Position numbers and translations under genes: made by a program. Positions 24,201 to 37,998 of a stretch of 64,000 nt of DNA are shown here, piece after piece. The DNA is taken from the NCBI GenBank assembly GCA_019914945.1, contig CM034102.1, positions 17,845,501 to 17,909,500 on the forward strand, in the 5' to 3' direction. Source of the DNA: Typha latifolia (Eukaryota > Streptophyta > Magnoliopsida > Poales > Typhaceae). Each line of letters starts with the position of its first letter. Positions within the stretch are counted from its first letter, which is position 1. The notes under the pieces were generated by a model that had not been told where the DNA came from, did not search any database, and saw only the letters and a program-made list of their open reading frames with translations.

Positions 24201-27200
24201 TAGACAGTAGAGGGGAAAGGCATCATAGTAAACAATGAACCACAACATATGGAAAGTTCTACAACAATATTACAAATATTCGGACGCAGTAAACTCAGCT
24301 TCAAGAAAGTACAAAGGATGCGAACTTGCAATAGTTTCCAAAGGCAGGAAGTGGTCCAGATCTACAATTTGTACAAATAGCTTAAATGGCCATTCCCCCC
24401 CCATTTGGAGGTTTCTCATACTCTAAGTCTCTAACATATCCAAATTTGCAGATCGACTTATGCCGTGCAACATGTCCATTCAAAGTTAATAAATCACAAC
24501 TTTAAATTCATCAGTATGATGTGATAAATAAAAAATTGAAAGGAAATTAACTATACCACTGCAGTACTCTAGGACAGTACAGAATGTGTTGTGATCAATC
24601 TCAAAAATATCCCACAGCCGGACGATATTAGGATGCACCAAAGTCTTATGAATGTTATATTCACGAATAGCATGGCGTATATAACTCTGCTTCTTCTCTT
24701 CACTCCATTGAGCATTCAGACCATGAAGCTTACATGCAACGTACCGGAACTCCATCAAATCAAAAGCCTGCTTGAAAGAATCCACTTCAGATCACTACAA
24801 AAGAGTATATGCTCACTAATGCCTATAAAGGCAAAGTTTTGAAATAAAAGTTTACTATATGTAGGTCTGGCCTTCAAAACATTAAAAGAATATGATATTT
24901 ACTTCTAATAACTCTAATAAAATATAGCATATGCTCTCATACAAAGGGAGCATATTACCTTGTAAACCTCACTAAACCCTCCTTTTCCGAGGAGGTTTAA
25001 GAGAGCATATCGATGGTTAAGAATTTGGAAATTGTTAAAGCGTGAACCATCTTCATCTCTTAGGCGCTTCATTTCACGTATGAGCCTTCCCTTCTCCAAT
25101 TCATAGCGATCCCTTTCTCTCAAATAATTTTCTTCCTCCTAACAGAATCCACAGATAGAGAAAATGAGATGATCAGGTGCGTCATTTTAATAAAGACAAA
25201 GTCAGGACATTAGCAATGTTATCTTGCAAAAAACTATACAAGAAAGAAAGAATAAACAGCTCAAATGGTAATCAGATATAGGGAAGGAATTACACGTTTG
25301 ATGCTTGCTAAACGGGATTTACAAATCTCATCCTGTAGGAGGTAATCTTCTTCAACCATGACAGTTTCAGCATCATTGCCATCACTCTTATCTGCAAGAA
25401 AGAAGAATCACAAGAACAGTTATGACCACCATAGTTAATCATATATAGACCAGCAAGTACCTCCTCCAAAAAAGAAAAAGAAAAGAAATACATTCCATGT
25501 TATTGACATTTTCCAATAAAATACCAAACTCATTGTAGAACCTACAATAGCGCAAAAAGATCTGGATGCACTAAATAAAAGAAATGACATGCATGTTATG
25601 GATCTTAAGTCAATTGTGCATCAGCAATCATAAATGATGTAGGACAAAGTAGAAGTAGCCTAACTCGACAAATAGAGCGACTAGAGAAGTAGAAGATAAA
25701 ACGAAGGAGAGTAGATAGGGAAGGAGGATAAACAAGACAACCTGGTCAAAAGAAAGTCTTCATTTCATAAATCTATCGTTAGTTACAATTTTCAGTCTCT
25801 GGTGGTCTTCTATAAGAAAAATCTAATTTGCTTTCTAATCGCTCCTAATTGGGCTCTTTAGGCCACCAAATGAACTCTAATTTAAAGTATTTAGGACTCC
25901 TAAAGATATTAATATAAAAAAAAACTTTGGTAATGTTCACGTAATCAATCACCATGGTTACTAAAGTACGAGTACCCCAGTAATTTCATAAAATTACTGT
26001 ATAGTTTACCCTAGACTATCATCCTTCATCAACTAGTATTTTATTCATCCTTCATTGATTCCTTTTGAGGATGACATCCTCTATAGAAATTTCTCTCACA
26101 ACGCAAACAAGATGTTCCATCTACAAGATAAAAAGAAAGTCTACTGGAGACAATCTAACTAACTTGCATGTCTAATCCCACATGCCCTGAACAGAAAGAA
26201 CGAGCACAAGAATATTGTACTTCTTAAACTCTTGGATAAATAATCATCTAGCTACTGCTTCTCTGTATAGGGACAACTTTTTAAACTTTAAGGTCCTTGG
26301 GCAAACATAGAAGCAACAAGGATGAAATTTACCAATTTGGTTCAACTCTTTAAATTGCACTAATTAGTGTCCCATGCTTTAGGCATGCAAGATTCATGAA
26401 CTCGAAGGCCCATCAATTGCTTACATATAGGGAAACCAGAAGAGAACAAAGAGAAAAACAATCTTACCAGATTGCCGTTTCTTAAGTGATTTCCGATGCC
26501 TTTCAATAGCCTCTTTCGTCTCCAACAAAGATTTCTACAGGAAAGTAATTGTATGAATCATTTGCCTGTTTGAAAGACAGACGGAAGAGTATATATCGCT
26601 TGATGATCAACATTACTGAAAGGTTGAGTGTAAATAATAAATTAAAACATAAAGGTGCACTTAGTAGATTTTATGCAACTTTAACAATGTAATAGAAAGT
26701 AAACTGAATTTGATATCAGCATCATCTTCACAGTATTGGCCAGCTTAAGGACACAGGTCAGCAGACATATTGATACATGACGAGGTACATAGACAGATGA
26801 TGTCACCCTATCTGTTTCATGCATGGTAGTAGATGATTAATTAAAAATCTCAATAAATATTTTAACTTTTTGGAGAAAGGGAATGCACTGAGGTACATTC
26901 AAATAATTACAAAAAATGATTGTACAAGTAAATGACTATTGCATCAGTGAAAAAGATGAACAAAAATCTTCCACAGGCAAATTAGTTCAACTAAAGAGTC
27001 GGACTGTCCATTCCGAAGACAAGATAAAAGTCACAAACTATATGTCGACCAATAAGCAAGACGATGGTTGAAGAACATACACCACAACAGCTGAATAACC
27101 AACCCAACACTTTTCCCATGGCCAATGCCAGTATGGTTCAATGTGACAAAAGATGCTATAGGAATTAAGTATATATGAACATCAAGTAGTCAAAGCACAT

Positions 27201-30200
27201 CTTAACATCACAGGCAGATTAAGAAGAATCACATATATTATTCAGCTATCTAAGTCCAAGCATCATTTCCATAACATCAAGTTCACTTCCAAGATGTTTC
27301 TTTATTTATAAATATGATAATATATTTACATAAGCACATAAAAGACTTACAAGATGAGAATTAAGATCTTTTATTGCTTGACCGTCCTCCCAGGTCTCAG
27401 ATATGACAGTTCCTGCTCTGCATTTTTAGTTTTTTACAGAGACCATGTCAGTAAATGAGAACCATCTTAAACAACTCTACCCATAGATATGAGTCTGCTG
27501 AATGGGTGCCATGGGGCATCCTTTGAGAGAGACACAAGCAGAAAAAGATCAGGCAATTGCTAATTCTAGTATTTAACATTATGGACTAGATGAAGTAAGC
27601 AGCAAATTTAGCAATCTCTGTTTAATATAAGATTTCCATGTTAATGCAGCATAAATGCATCAATAAGAAATCTACCTCATAACACCAACATTACCAAGCC
27701 TGAACGATTCTTGCCGTATCCTCATTCTTGCTTCTTGCCTCTCTGCTTTTGACACAGCTATCAGTAGATCTGATAGGACCTTAATTCGCTGCAATTGTGT
27801 GTAACAAAGATTTAGCAAATAGGTAGAAACAGCAACAGGGTAAATGCGGCAAGCATTTATGTTGATTTCCGAGTATCATAATAGATCTGAGATACATCAA
27901 ACAACTCACAATCATGAGACAGATCAGGTCATTTGGCATCAATATCCATATTGGGGAAAGAAACTCTAGTGCAAGAGTAGGCAGCCGATAGTTTGCCACC
28001 ATCGTCGCCAAAAAAGTAACTATTATATATATATATAGTGTGTGTGCAAATTGATCATTCATGCTTTATACCAATCCAAATTCTAGCTTCTTTGGCCAGT
28101 AAAGGTACAAAAAAATCATGCCTAATGGGAAGGTCATCTATCAACGGCTTCAGCTATTATACTTGCTTAAATGAATATCGTGCCTACTATGCATATACAA
28201 ATAGAAACATATTGACGTCATTTTATATTATCTCCTCATGCCAAACAAGTTAATATAAAGAACTTCAACCGTCATTATCCTGGCATCATGAAACCTCTAG
28301 ATGTAAGTGCTCCTAATACCTCTGTGATTTGGTCTAAAAGTTAAATTTCCTAACCAAGAAAGAAATTAAGTGATGATACCTTTTAGATTTTTAACTCACT
28401 AAAACAATACTTGTTGTAATACTACTCAGCAAGTTGTCCAATAAGGCAACTTGATAGGCAATCATCATGAAAATTTCGAAGGATCCTTAATGAACTTGAC
28501 TGATGGAAAACAGAAACACAAGTCAGACTCCTATCACATGCTGCCAGCCTGCCACAACAGTGTGGAAAGCCAGTCCCTAGAAATATAGTTGGTGGATGTA
28601 GTGCTTTATTCTGTCAATAGCATATTTAAGAATATCTGATTCAAATCTCTTTAATAGCTAAAGCTATCAAGAAATCTTTAAATGCTTTACAAATAATTCT
28701 AGGCCTCCAAGTAATGTTCTCAAATACAAAATAACATGTCAACTTCTCTTAAATAGATCAACATTGAACAGATTTTAAAGTACATCAAATTAGTATTTAA
28801 TTTATTTGTTCCCATAAAGCCGCTTCGTGACCTAAAAAGCTTGATTACACTACTATCTGAATCTATGTTGAACTTCTCTATTCCGAAAAGTGGTCATGTA
28901 GATTGCATATGCAACTTTATAGGCAGTGTTGGTAGGACAACCAACCTGCATATGCATTATACGATCCTATATACAGCCCAAACGTATATAGCCGCATATA
29001 CAGATCACATACATATGTGCGCTCGCATATTAATATTTATAACACTTCATAAAAGTTATTGGTTAATTTGTTTTGTGCAAATTACAATATTTGGAAATAT
29101 TATTGAGTAATGGTATGATTGAAGTAATTAATGGATAGGATATTAAGATGATTCTCCATACATTACATTGCAATTTAACCTATTTCTTGGCTTATTGTGG
29201 TAAAATATTCAATACATTAGAAAGGTAAATTATATAAAATTTATTTTTAATCTTTTTTACTACTAGACCACATATGTGCATGCATATGCACCTGTATACC
29301 GCATATGCACATGCATATGCACCTGTATACCACATGTGCACTACGCAGGGACTTGATCACCTGCATAAGGCGCTTTTCACAATATTGTTGAACCACATGG
29401 ATCTTAATCTCTCTTTGATTAAAAGCAAAGGGCGTGATGGCCTAAACAGAACTATTCATGGATTTAAATGCCGAGAGGCAAGGTCGGCACCACATGGCAC
29501 AGACCATGCCAGAAAGTGCCACCATGGTATAGAAACACCAGCATGGCTTGCTGTAATATTAGGCTTGACAAGAAAATGGCACATACCATTTGTTGACACA
29601 CCGCTGATCCAGCGGCACTTAAAGCCTTGGAACTACTAAGCAAGGGCATACAGGTTTAAGCATATAGCATCAATAACCTATTCACTCAATCAAGCATAGG
29701 ACTAGATCAGCAAATACACTGCCGTTTAGAAAAAGATAATAAAAAAAGATTAGAATTTTGATTCAGATTCTATATCTTCATATAGACAATATACCACAAA
29801 GATGTTGCACGCTGAATTTAGCATGTAAAACACATAGAGACTGCACTTGTCTTAGAGGACACCAAGGATACTAAAAATTACAGCAGTACAAATATGGAAA
29901 ATTAGAAAGTTCCAGCACAAGCTGCTAAAACAGGAGATGCAATCATGTGATATAACATAAATTACTTTAATGTTTTATAGGATATCCATGAAAATAAGTA
30001 ACAGAACGGGAAAAGCGGCCACCATGTTTTACCAAAATAGCATTGTCCACTATAGTTGGCAAAAATTGATCTCAAAATCACTGATTATGAAACTTCCTTT
30101 TTCTTCCCTTATCTTTCTCCTTGCACCTATCTTTTATCTCCCTTTAGAATGATTAAAGTAAGAAAGTATCTAGTGGAAAGTAGACTATGGAAATTAGTGA

Positions 30201-31914
30201 TAACTTTACATATAGAAACTGACTTACTGGATATATACATATAGTTCTCCTCAGTGAAAAGTCTCAAAAGAAAAAGATTATTTGGCTAAGAAATAGGGAA
30301 ACAATTTCCAAAAGTTCAAAACGAAACATCATCGTCCAGAAGGTCTATAATGGAGTTAGTAACCAAATAAGATGTTCCAACATGGCTTAGTTATGTTTCT
30401 CCCATGGGCTTCAAGGCAAGCAGCTCAACTATAGATAACATACCTAATATGCAATAAAACCACAAAAATGTAATGATACACAAGAACTTATATCATGATT
30501 ACAATCAGTTTACAACCTTTGCCTTCATCTGTTGATCAAGCTCTTTGACCTCCTTCAATTCCTGGACATACAAAATAAAAGTAGGAAAATGGTCATCCCG
30601 TCTATTAGTCTATCATCTAGTAAGCACTAGTAGTTGAACATACCTTTTCTAACTGGCCACACAGATGGTGATGATTTGCAGCTTCTTGGCGTGATTTACT
30701 AAGCTCCTCCTCCAAGAGAGTAACTCTTGCATGTAACAATGTTATCTCTTCCTATGAACCATAGAATTGAAAATTCATCAGAAACCTACTCTATAGTAGA
30801 TGTTATTTATAATAATGCATGAATGTCCACATAACCATATGACTACATGCATGTATTTTTCTGCAGTTATCAGCAAGTATAGTTGTGCCAGTCAGCATGC
30901 CCCATGTTGATAACTACTGTAGAGTAGCTCTCTCATTGTAGCCTGCCTATAGTGAAAGTAAGAAAGTGATATATAAGAGGATTGACTACCTGTAGAGCAG
31001 CTTTCTCATTATTCCCAAGCTGGAGACTTGACCAAGATTCCTGCCAAAATAGTTACTGTAAGATAACCCGTGTACACAGCATCATTTCAAGATTCAGTAC
31101 TTTAACCATTTTTTTCATTCAAACACAAAGGAGAAAAAGAAAATTAAAAAACCCTCAGATTTTCTGACAATAGAGTGTTAAAAGCATGTCACTGGGGTAT
31201 TTTGCAATGAAGACAAACCAAATAGTGCCCAAATCTGTTCGCTATTTTGTCCCTTTAGATTGATATCATGAATGCTTAGCAGATACAAAAGTGAGTTCAT
31301 GAACCCTTAGGTAACTTCACACCTTGGTGGATGGCTTGTCCTGTTGCCCATTTGATGTAAGTAATGAGGAAGCTGATAAGGATCGCATTTGATCATTACT
31401 CTTTGACCCACGTCCCGCACCTGTTGCAACACGACCTCTACCACGACCTTTCTTTTTCCGGCTTGAGTCATTCAAGCTTGGTCTTTTGTCGATGAGTATC
31501 CTTTCATCTGCTGCTGCCTGATGTTTCAATTACTAAGCAAATCATGCCAATAACAGAACAAAACTATATAGTGCCGATATTTGAGAATAATAGAACGGTC
31601 CAAACTCCAAAATTTTATCATTAAAAGCAATAAGTGCTAAAGCAATTGAAACCTAACACACTGCTGCTCGCAGAAAAAGGTGCACCACTAGAAATATACT
31701 GAACTTTAGTACCAAGTCAGAGAATAAGGAAGGAACCTCGGATTGTTGAAGAGTTACAACATGGCCACCTTCTTGAACTCTGACTCGCTTTTGAGTATTG
31801 TGTTGTATCAAGAATTCTCCACCATTCTGGTTGATAAATACGTGGAATGTTAGCCATTTAATGATACACCTTATTTATTTCTTAGATCCAAGCAGTCTTC
31901 ATACAATCTAGAAC

Positions 31915-31958
<44 letters not shown>

Positions 31959-32736
31959 ATAAGAATAAGTGAATAACCATTGTCAAAATCAGATGCATCG
32001 GCCTCAACCTTAGTTCCGAAATCACAAAGAACTATTCTAGATATCAAGATAGGAAACTACATGAAGAGCTTATGTGATCCGCTTCCAAATGAAGGAAATG
32101 ATGGGTTTTGCTCAGACAGATAATAATGTCAATATCGAAGTGCAAAAGGAAGACACTAATTTGAATATTTAAATAAAAAAGAGTTAAATCGCATTAGATA
32201 GTTGAGTCAATGATGGAGAGAACACACACTTGATAACAATCATGAAAACCACTATGCATTTTAAGATATTGAAGAACAAGGTAATCGGTAAAGCAGAGCA
32301 AACCCATGTTGATCAGTAAGATAATAAGTTAGGATTGCTTCAAAAGCAACACAGAGTATCAGAGATTAGCCGATACCAAAACAGCATTTGATAAGAAGGC
32401 ATAAATTTCCAAAAAGGAATAAACTTTTGACTCGAATTCCTGAATCATTCTAATGATGGAGAAACTTTGATCTAGAAGTTACGATTGATCGCTTTCCTAT
32501 TCAAGTAGATGAATGAGGTAAAAACTAACGTCATCATCGGAGGACGAGGACGAGGGCAGCTCTTCTTGTTCCAAGAACCTCACTGGAGGAGCAGGTTGCC
32601 ACCCCGACTGGACTGACGGAGACGAAGAGCTCTTTCCGGCCATGCGAGCCTCCAGCTTCGCCAGCTTCGACGGCAGCGACGCATTCGAAGGGTTGGAAGA
32701 ATTTGACGAAAGATGCATTACGATGTCGTCCGACAT
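21252..32736 (-). CDS. TSL: TOUSLED-like serine/threonine kinase
   Basis: Sixteen exons: 32736-32530, 31826-31737, 31517-31323, 31040-30990, 30751-30644, 30561-30517, 27788-27676, 27417-27351, 26534-26468, 25391-25294, 25138-24959, 24767-24557, 23930-23666, 22423-22369, 22019-21858, 21347-21252; 669 residues against 688 for Arabidopsis TSL. The start MSDDIV matches the family; an upstream in-frame Met at 32757 is not needed. The N-terminal half carries a basic [10 protein letters not shown] stretch (about 121-130, likely nuclear signal) and coiled coil. The kinase domain spans about 390-660: GKGGFSEVY glycine loop, K420 in [12 protein letters not shown] with D521 (Tyr replaces the usual Arg, as in the family) and DFG at 539-541. 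TSL kinases act in the nucleus in chromatin assembly and cell division. The Gln-rich tract of the Arabidopsis protein is absent. Confidence 0.95.
22012..22277. repeat. Imperfect 133-bp tandem duplication covering the TSL exon 15 acceptor
   Basis: Copy 1 begins at 22012 and copy 2 at 22145, offset 133. Both start with an identical stretch (acatctacctatatgaagca) that on the minus strand is the last bases of intron 14, the AG acceptor and the first seven bases of exon 15. The rest of each unit (…ccaaattttgag…ggaagccaaatt…ctcagcagattaaa…tatttacgtaa) matches with scattered substitutions and small gaps. Confidence 0.85.
27789..30516 (-). other. Long TSL intron 6 (2.7 kb)
   Basis: Exon 6 (30561-30517) and exon 7 (27788-27676) are in phase, so nothing coding is missing. 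The intron has a TA run near 28024-28040 and a CATATG-rich stretch at 28900-29340 with a 31-bp tandem repeat at 29271-29331. An open frame at 29464-29649 superficially sits like an exon but has no family match. Confidence 0.6.
29271..29331. repeat. 31-bp tandem repeat rich in TGCATATGCA palindromes
   Basis: Two copies, 29271-29300 and 29302-29331, differing at two or three bases, each containing the self-complementary TGCATATGCA. Similar words recur at 28907-28960. Confidence 0.75.
31916..31956. repeat. (GA)n microsatellite in TSL intron 2
   Basis: A 41-base uninterrupted GA run between TSL exons 1 and 2; likely polymorphic. Confidence 0.9.
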
Positions 32737-33677
32737 GGCCGAGCGCGTCAAAAACAAAGACTAAAAAAACGCTGAAGTAAATATAGTCTCAATAAACCCT
32801 AAATCAGACCACTCCGGCAAAAGAAGTTTTTGGAATCTGGAGAGATTCTAGTTTCGATCGTTCCGACTTAAGAATTCGGCGAAATGGTTGAAGAGAGGCT
32901 GGCGATCTTACGACCGGCAATGGCGCGGAGAAGGCTCCGAAACCCTAATCCTAGAGTGAGCTGGTGGTGTTAACATGCACCACCAAGGCGCCACCGCCTC
33001 GCCGTTGACGGAGACGAGGGAAGGGCGGGCGACGGAGACGATGAGGGAGTGATAGACGGGAAAATAGGGGTGTTTTGGGAAAAGGGCTGAAAGGGCAGAG
33101 AGGGGGGTTAATCTGAGGATGGTGGGCTGAACAAAAATGGGCCTGCGGTTTGAAAAAGGGATTTAGTTCTCCCCCACCTAATACGTTTCAATTCCGTCAC
33201 TAGGCTTTGTGGGGGTTGGTTTGTGACAAATGTTTGAGGGGATAGGGGAGAGCCTGGGCAGATGGCAATGGCAATGGCAATGGCGTATGGGAATAGAGTG
33301 CAAGTTTGGAGAGGTTCAGAGGTAAGTAACTGATCTGGTCAAAAATCTTACCTTGTGGAATTGAGAAATACTCTTTAATGCAGTTGTTCACAATAATTAA
33401 GGATTTGGCTCTTTTTATGGAAACAAACAGGTGTTGAGGTGGGAAGATGAATGCATTTGGCCTTTTGCTAAAAAAGAAAACATTTGGTGTAAAATTTTTA
33501 ATGACTTGCGTTAGATCTCAGTGGATTTAGCCTGACTAAATTCTGGTCGGCCCAAGACAGCTTGGCCCAATCCCAAATTATCGGGCCCAGTCAAATGCTT
33601 AGTTAGATCTGAGTGGCCCTTAAAATGCCCGTATTTGCGCTCCTCGGTCTCCTCTCGTCTCTCAGTTTTGGGCCGAT
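32737..33677. promoter_or_regulatory. Shared upstream region of head-to-head TSL and EEF1AKMT1-like genes
   Basis: 941 bases separate the two start codons. No clear TATA box for either gene. Two telo-box motifs, AAACCCTAA, lie at 32794-32802 and 32940-32948 near the TSL start. A GGCAAT triplicate-like repeat occurs near 33265-33285. Antisense open frames at 33200-33391 are unsupported. The block 33000-33100 is G-rich. Confidence 0.55.
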
Positions 33678-36420
33678 ATGTCGACCCATGTGGAGGAGGA
33701 CGAAAGGGCGAAACCCGCCGCCGTGGATGGCGACGAGGACGACGATACGCCGTCGTTGAGCGCACAAGCTCTCGAAGCCCTGAGGGAGTTCCTTAGCGAG
33801 CAGGGCTCCGGTGGCGGCGGCGAGGACTCGGAGGAGGTGAAGCTGGTGGCGGAGGATTGGAGGCTGAGCCAATTCTGGTACGATAAGGAGACGGCAGAGA
33901 CAGTAGCGGAAGAGATCCTACGCCTCTGTAAATCATCCACTTCCGCTCCCTGTACCGTCGCCTGCATCGCTTGCCCCACCCTCTATGTTTACCTTAAGGT
34001 CAGATGCCTGATGAAGCATATTTTTTATGTCTCATATGTCATTGTAGTCAATGTAATCTAAACAAATAAGAGTGTATTTTCTTAAAAATATTATCTTTGG
34101 GCAACTTATAATGCCCTAGTAGGCGAACAAATGCATATGCAAGTTATAAAGAAAGAGAATCAAACTTGGCGCGAGATGCAACCAGAGACTACATATCTTA
34201 AACTACTTCCAGTGAGAAGTATGAATAAAGGACGTTACCAAGTAAGAGTTGAATGAATAAAAGGGGTAAAGTAGTCTGTTAAACCTATTATTTGGGACAT
34301 ATGCTCCTCCTTTATATATGTTATTTTTGTGAAGATGCTACAGTTAAATGAGGCGTTACATGAAAAATTGCTTACATATTAAATTTCTGTTTACTTTTGG
34401 TGAGCAGCTTGGCATTGACATGTACTTTCTTAATAACTTTCTCAGAGGATCAGCCCTGACATATCAGCGCAATTACTCGAGTATGATAAACGCTTTGAGC
34501 AATATGGTGATGATTTCATGTTCTATGATTACAATCAGCCTGAAGAGTTACCACTGGCGTTGAAGCATACCTGTCAAGTAGTTGTTGCAGATCCTCCTTA
34601 TTTGGTATGTAAAGTACATCTGGAAGGAAGTATTGAGTATGCTTGTTTTGTGTTAAATGAAAGAATGTCACATTTTTTAGAAGGAATGTGTTATCTTGAA
34701 GCTCCTGAAACTGACCTGTCTTCATCTCTTCTGGTGCCATAATTTGGGCTTATTCTCAAAATTAAATCATCTGCTAGTGCATTACTGTATATTATAACTA
34801 AAGGAAGCAAAAGAATAATAGAAGTGAAACGGAATTCCTCTTTTATGTGATTGTTTATCTTTTTCTTGAGGGTCAGTTTCTGACAGTGGTTAGTGTTTTT
34901 ATATTTTTTTGCATTTTTTTCTCGGTTATAAATCAAATACATCTAGCAATTAGATAGAGCAAGTGAGACCTTTTTTTTGTAATGTGCAAACCATGCTTTG
35001 GTGAATTGCTTTTGATTATCTTTGATTTGTTTTGTATATGCAGAGCAAGGAGTGCTTGGAGAAAGTAGCTCAAACGATTTCTTTTTTAGCTAATCCACAA
35101 AGTTCATTCTTACTGTTGCTCACAGGTAATTGCTCATCTATCAAATGAATTCAACATTTTTTTATCTTTAAGTCATGCTTATTTCTTGTGATATGTCTCC
35201 ATTAACTGATCAATTACACACTATCCAAGTTTAATCCTCCCAGACCTGCACAACCAGAAGAGTTCAACTTTTAAACAGAGGGAAAAATGAATATTTTGTT
35301 AATCTAATGATCGTTTTTTTATCTGGTGGTATGGCATGATGCAAATTATTGCCTGCACTTATCTTGCTTTTTTATTATTAAAAGACTGTTTATTTAAACA
35401 TAAAACCACTAATCTTCATTCAGAGATTATATAGTTTCTCAATAACCAATACTGCACCATTAAAAAATTTAACCATAAAACCTGCATCAACCAGCACCTT
35501 TCTACCCAGACACAACCAGCTATGAAGAAACATCCCAGAACAGGGGAAAACAAAGTCAACACCATACACCACTATCACAGGGACAACAAAACTTCCAGTT
35601 TTAACATAAACCGAAAACAAAAGTGTATCAGTCGAGAGAAGCAAAAGCCATCAGCTGCTAGTTCTCCATGCCTCCCACCTGGCAATCATCCAACAACACT
35701 GGGCCTTCCATATCCTCTCCATGTAGCATCTGTTTTGCCTTTTCTGTTGCCGCTTCCCCTTAAATTCCTGCCCAGCATATGAAAAGAGACATTATTCTGA
35801 GTTCAAACATAGAATTGAGCAATTTCTAAAAATTCTACACTTTTCTTGTATAAGCTGCCTTCTAGCACACTAGATTTGTCAGCACCTGTTACTGCATTTC
35901 CTCATAGTCCACATAATATTGCTCTCTGGCTATCAGTTCATCTGAGAGTATTATCTTAACTTGGTTCTGAAGCCTTTTACATATGGAATAATTGAGATCG
36001 ATTGTATGATGGAATTATCCAATATTTCTTGTCATCCTGTAGAAGGTGCTCCACATCTTTCGGATTTATACTCTTCCGTGCATTACACTATATCTATGAA
36101 ACTGTTTTTTTTTTCTACAAGTCTTCTCTATGAGATGATCCATGTTACTTGCATACACCTCTATGGTGTTTATTTGTGATGTTCGATGACCACATGATGC
36201 ACTTGATTAGATTGTTCTTATTTCTGAATATGTGGTAAACTAAGATACCTGTGTGCAATTTTGAGCAGGAGAGATGCAAAAGGAGAGAGCTTTGAAGCTC
36301 CTAAATGCACATCCGTGTGGCTTCACACCGCAACACTCCAACAAACTGGGAAATGAGTTTCGCTTGTTCACCAACTACAATCCTGCGGAGAGACTAGGTG
36401 GCTGGGAGACAATTGAATAG
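33678..36420 (+). CDS. EEF1A lysine methyltransferase 1 homologue (N6AMT2/EFM5 family)
   Basis: Four exons: 33678-33998, 34446-34604, 35044-35125, 36269-36420; 237 residues, normal for the family. The N-terminus is acidic, then LSAQALEALREFLSEQ and DWRLSQFWYDKETAETVAEE, the family signature. The class I methyltransferase motif DPPY is at residues 156-159, at the end of exon 2, followed by LSKECLEKVAQTISFL. The C-terminus has FTPQHSNKLGNEFRLFTNY. Family members use S-adenosylmethionine to methylate a lysine of elongation factor 1A; older annotations as N6-adenine DNA methyltransferase are superseded. The last intron (35126-36268, 1.14 kb) contains an unclassified stretch at 35440-35790 that could be a decayed mobile element but has no diagnostic ends. 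Confidence 0.93.
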
Positions 36421-36827
36421 ACATAAGCCTACATGTTTCATCAGTTACACTCCCAACAGTGGACTTGTCGAGATGTATGAGAAAAGGCAGCATCATATTT
36501 GGTTATTCAGAGAACAGCTACTTTTCCTTTCTCTTCTTAATTGGAAGAACATCTATTTTACTGCTAATGTGTACTCTCGATTGTTTTGATGTATCAATGA
36601 ACTTAACAGTTGTTATATATGTTTTACAAATCCTCTGCCTCGACATAATTAGGAGTTGTAAATTTACTTCCTTCTCCGTTTACACACGCTAATTTACACA
36701 TGATTAATATATATATACATCATACAAACTGTGAGAACGTTTATTTAGGACTCTAGAACACTGCCCTCTCAAGTGTCAACTCATATAATACAAGTGCTAA
36801 GCCATTAGATTTAGGGGGGAACCCAAG
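36421..36827. other. Convergent intergenic region
   Basis: Holds the 3' UTRs of the methyltransferase gene (plus) and the universal stress protein gene (minus). No supported ORF. Confidence 0.5.
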
Positions 36828-37998
36828 TTACTGTTGATCTGATCTAGGTGGCTTCACTATAAGGACGGGGCATCTTGCATGATGTGCCACGTAATCGCTT
36901 ACGCTGCCCAGCAGTGCCCTGCAAGGTGCAAGGGAGTACGATGCAATTAATGACAGCGAGTTTATGGTGTTCATCCACTCGATATGAAGTTTCTTAACAA
37001 TGAACAAGAAGAAGAAGAAAAAAAGAAGGGTAGATCGAACAAGAGAACTTGTCAGTTACCTCTTGATTTTGCCGAGACCACGACTTCCAACTACAAGAAG
37101 ATCAGCTTGCATTTGCTCTACGGCTTGACAGATCGCATCCTTCGTATCACCATCCACAACGGCTGCATCTGCAGTGACCTACAATTAAAAGATCCAATAT
37201 CCACTGAGATATATATTTGCTTTATATATCCAAATTAATCACTGTCTTAAAAACAAGATAAGGTTCTACAGATCTAAAGACGTAAAACTTCTATATGTAT
37301 ATGCCCATTGTTTCCAAAATTTTAGCTAGTGTTAATCGACATAAATAAAAAAACAGCAGGCAATTATAATTTACCTCCCTCTCTTGGCAAACTTGCATTG
37401 CTCGGGAAATAACATTCTTAGTGTTCTGTTCCTGAGCCTTCCTTATGGAATCCACCACTGAAGATGTGGCATAAATAGCTACATTATATATGATAGGACG
37501 AATTAATATTAAAAGTGATTATGAAGAAAACCTGGAAGAAATAATTGAAGGGAAAAAAAGGTCATAAAATAATAGTCCTGTGTAGTGATATGTCTTGGAA
37601 ACAGATTTTGGGATGCGTTAAAGCAAGCATATAGTGTTCTTGCCTAAACGATGACTTGTATAAGAAGTAGGTAATTAAAAGTGTGAAGAGAAGATGGGGC
37701 GTATAAATTTACATCCAAATGGAGTACCATGTCCAGCAACAGGATAGACGAAGTTCTCAACTGCATGTTGAGCGTGGAGAATAACGAGATTGCGATTGGG
37801 AACTAGTACTACTTGATCAGTTCTGGTCTTCAATTTAAAGAGATGGTCGATGGTCCAGGTCAACGCATAAAAGCTCCCATCGCTTTCATCCACGGCCACC
37901 ACCACCTTCATCGCGGCTGCCTTCTCCTGCTCACTACTACTCCTCGCCACCTCCCTCTCTTCCATTTTATGTACCTCCGCCTCGCTTGGCTCCTCCAT
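36828..37998 (-). CDS. Universal stress protein (UspA fold, ATP-binding type)
   Basis: Four exons: 37998-37713, 37478-37375, 37178-37060, 36918-36828; 199 residues. A charged 30-residue N-terminal extension precedes the Usp domain, which starts at KVVVAVDESDGSFYAL (31-46). The C-terminal nucleotide-binding motif G-2x-G-9x-G-S is complete: G161, G164, G174 and S175 within GSRGLGKIKRALLGSVSDY, followed by HHARCPVLIVK. It should therefore bind ATP. Plant single-domain USPs respond to abiotic stress; nothing here says which. A second in-frame Met (residue 12) or Met30 could be the real start, since the extension is not conserved in the family core. Confidence 0.92.

Noticed and set aside
29464..29649. 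Open frame that could be an extra TSL exon in intron 6
   Set aside because: Exons 6 and 7 already join in phase and match the family; the peptide has no counterpart in TOUSLED kinases.
33511..33979. Antisense ORFs over EEF1AKMT1 exon 1
   Set aside because: Shadows of a GC-rich coding exon whose plus-strand product is clearly conserved.
35440..35790. Stretch in the last EEF1AKMT1 intron that looks foreign (possible LINE or other retroelement tail)
   Set aside because: No reverse transcriptase motif, poly-A, terminal repeat or target duplication that I can see; left unclassified.
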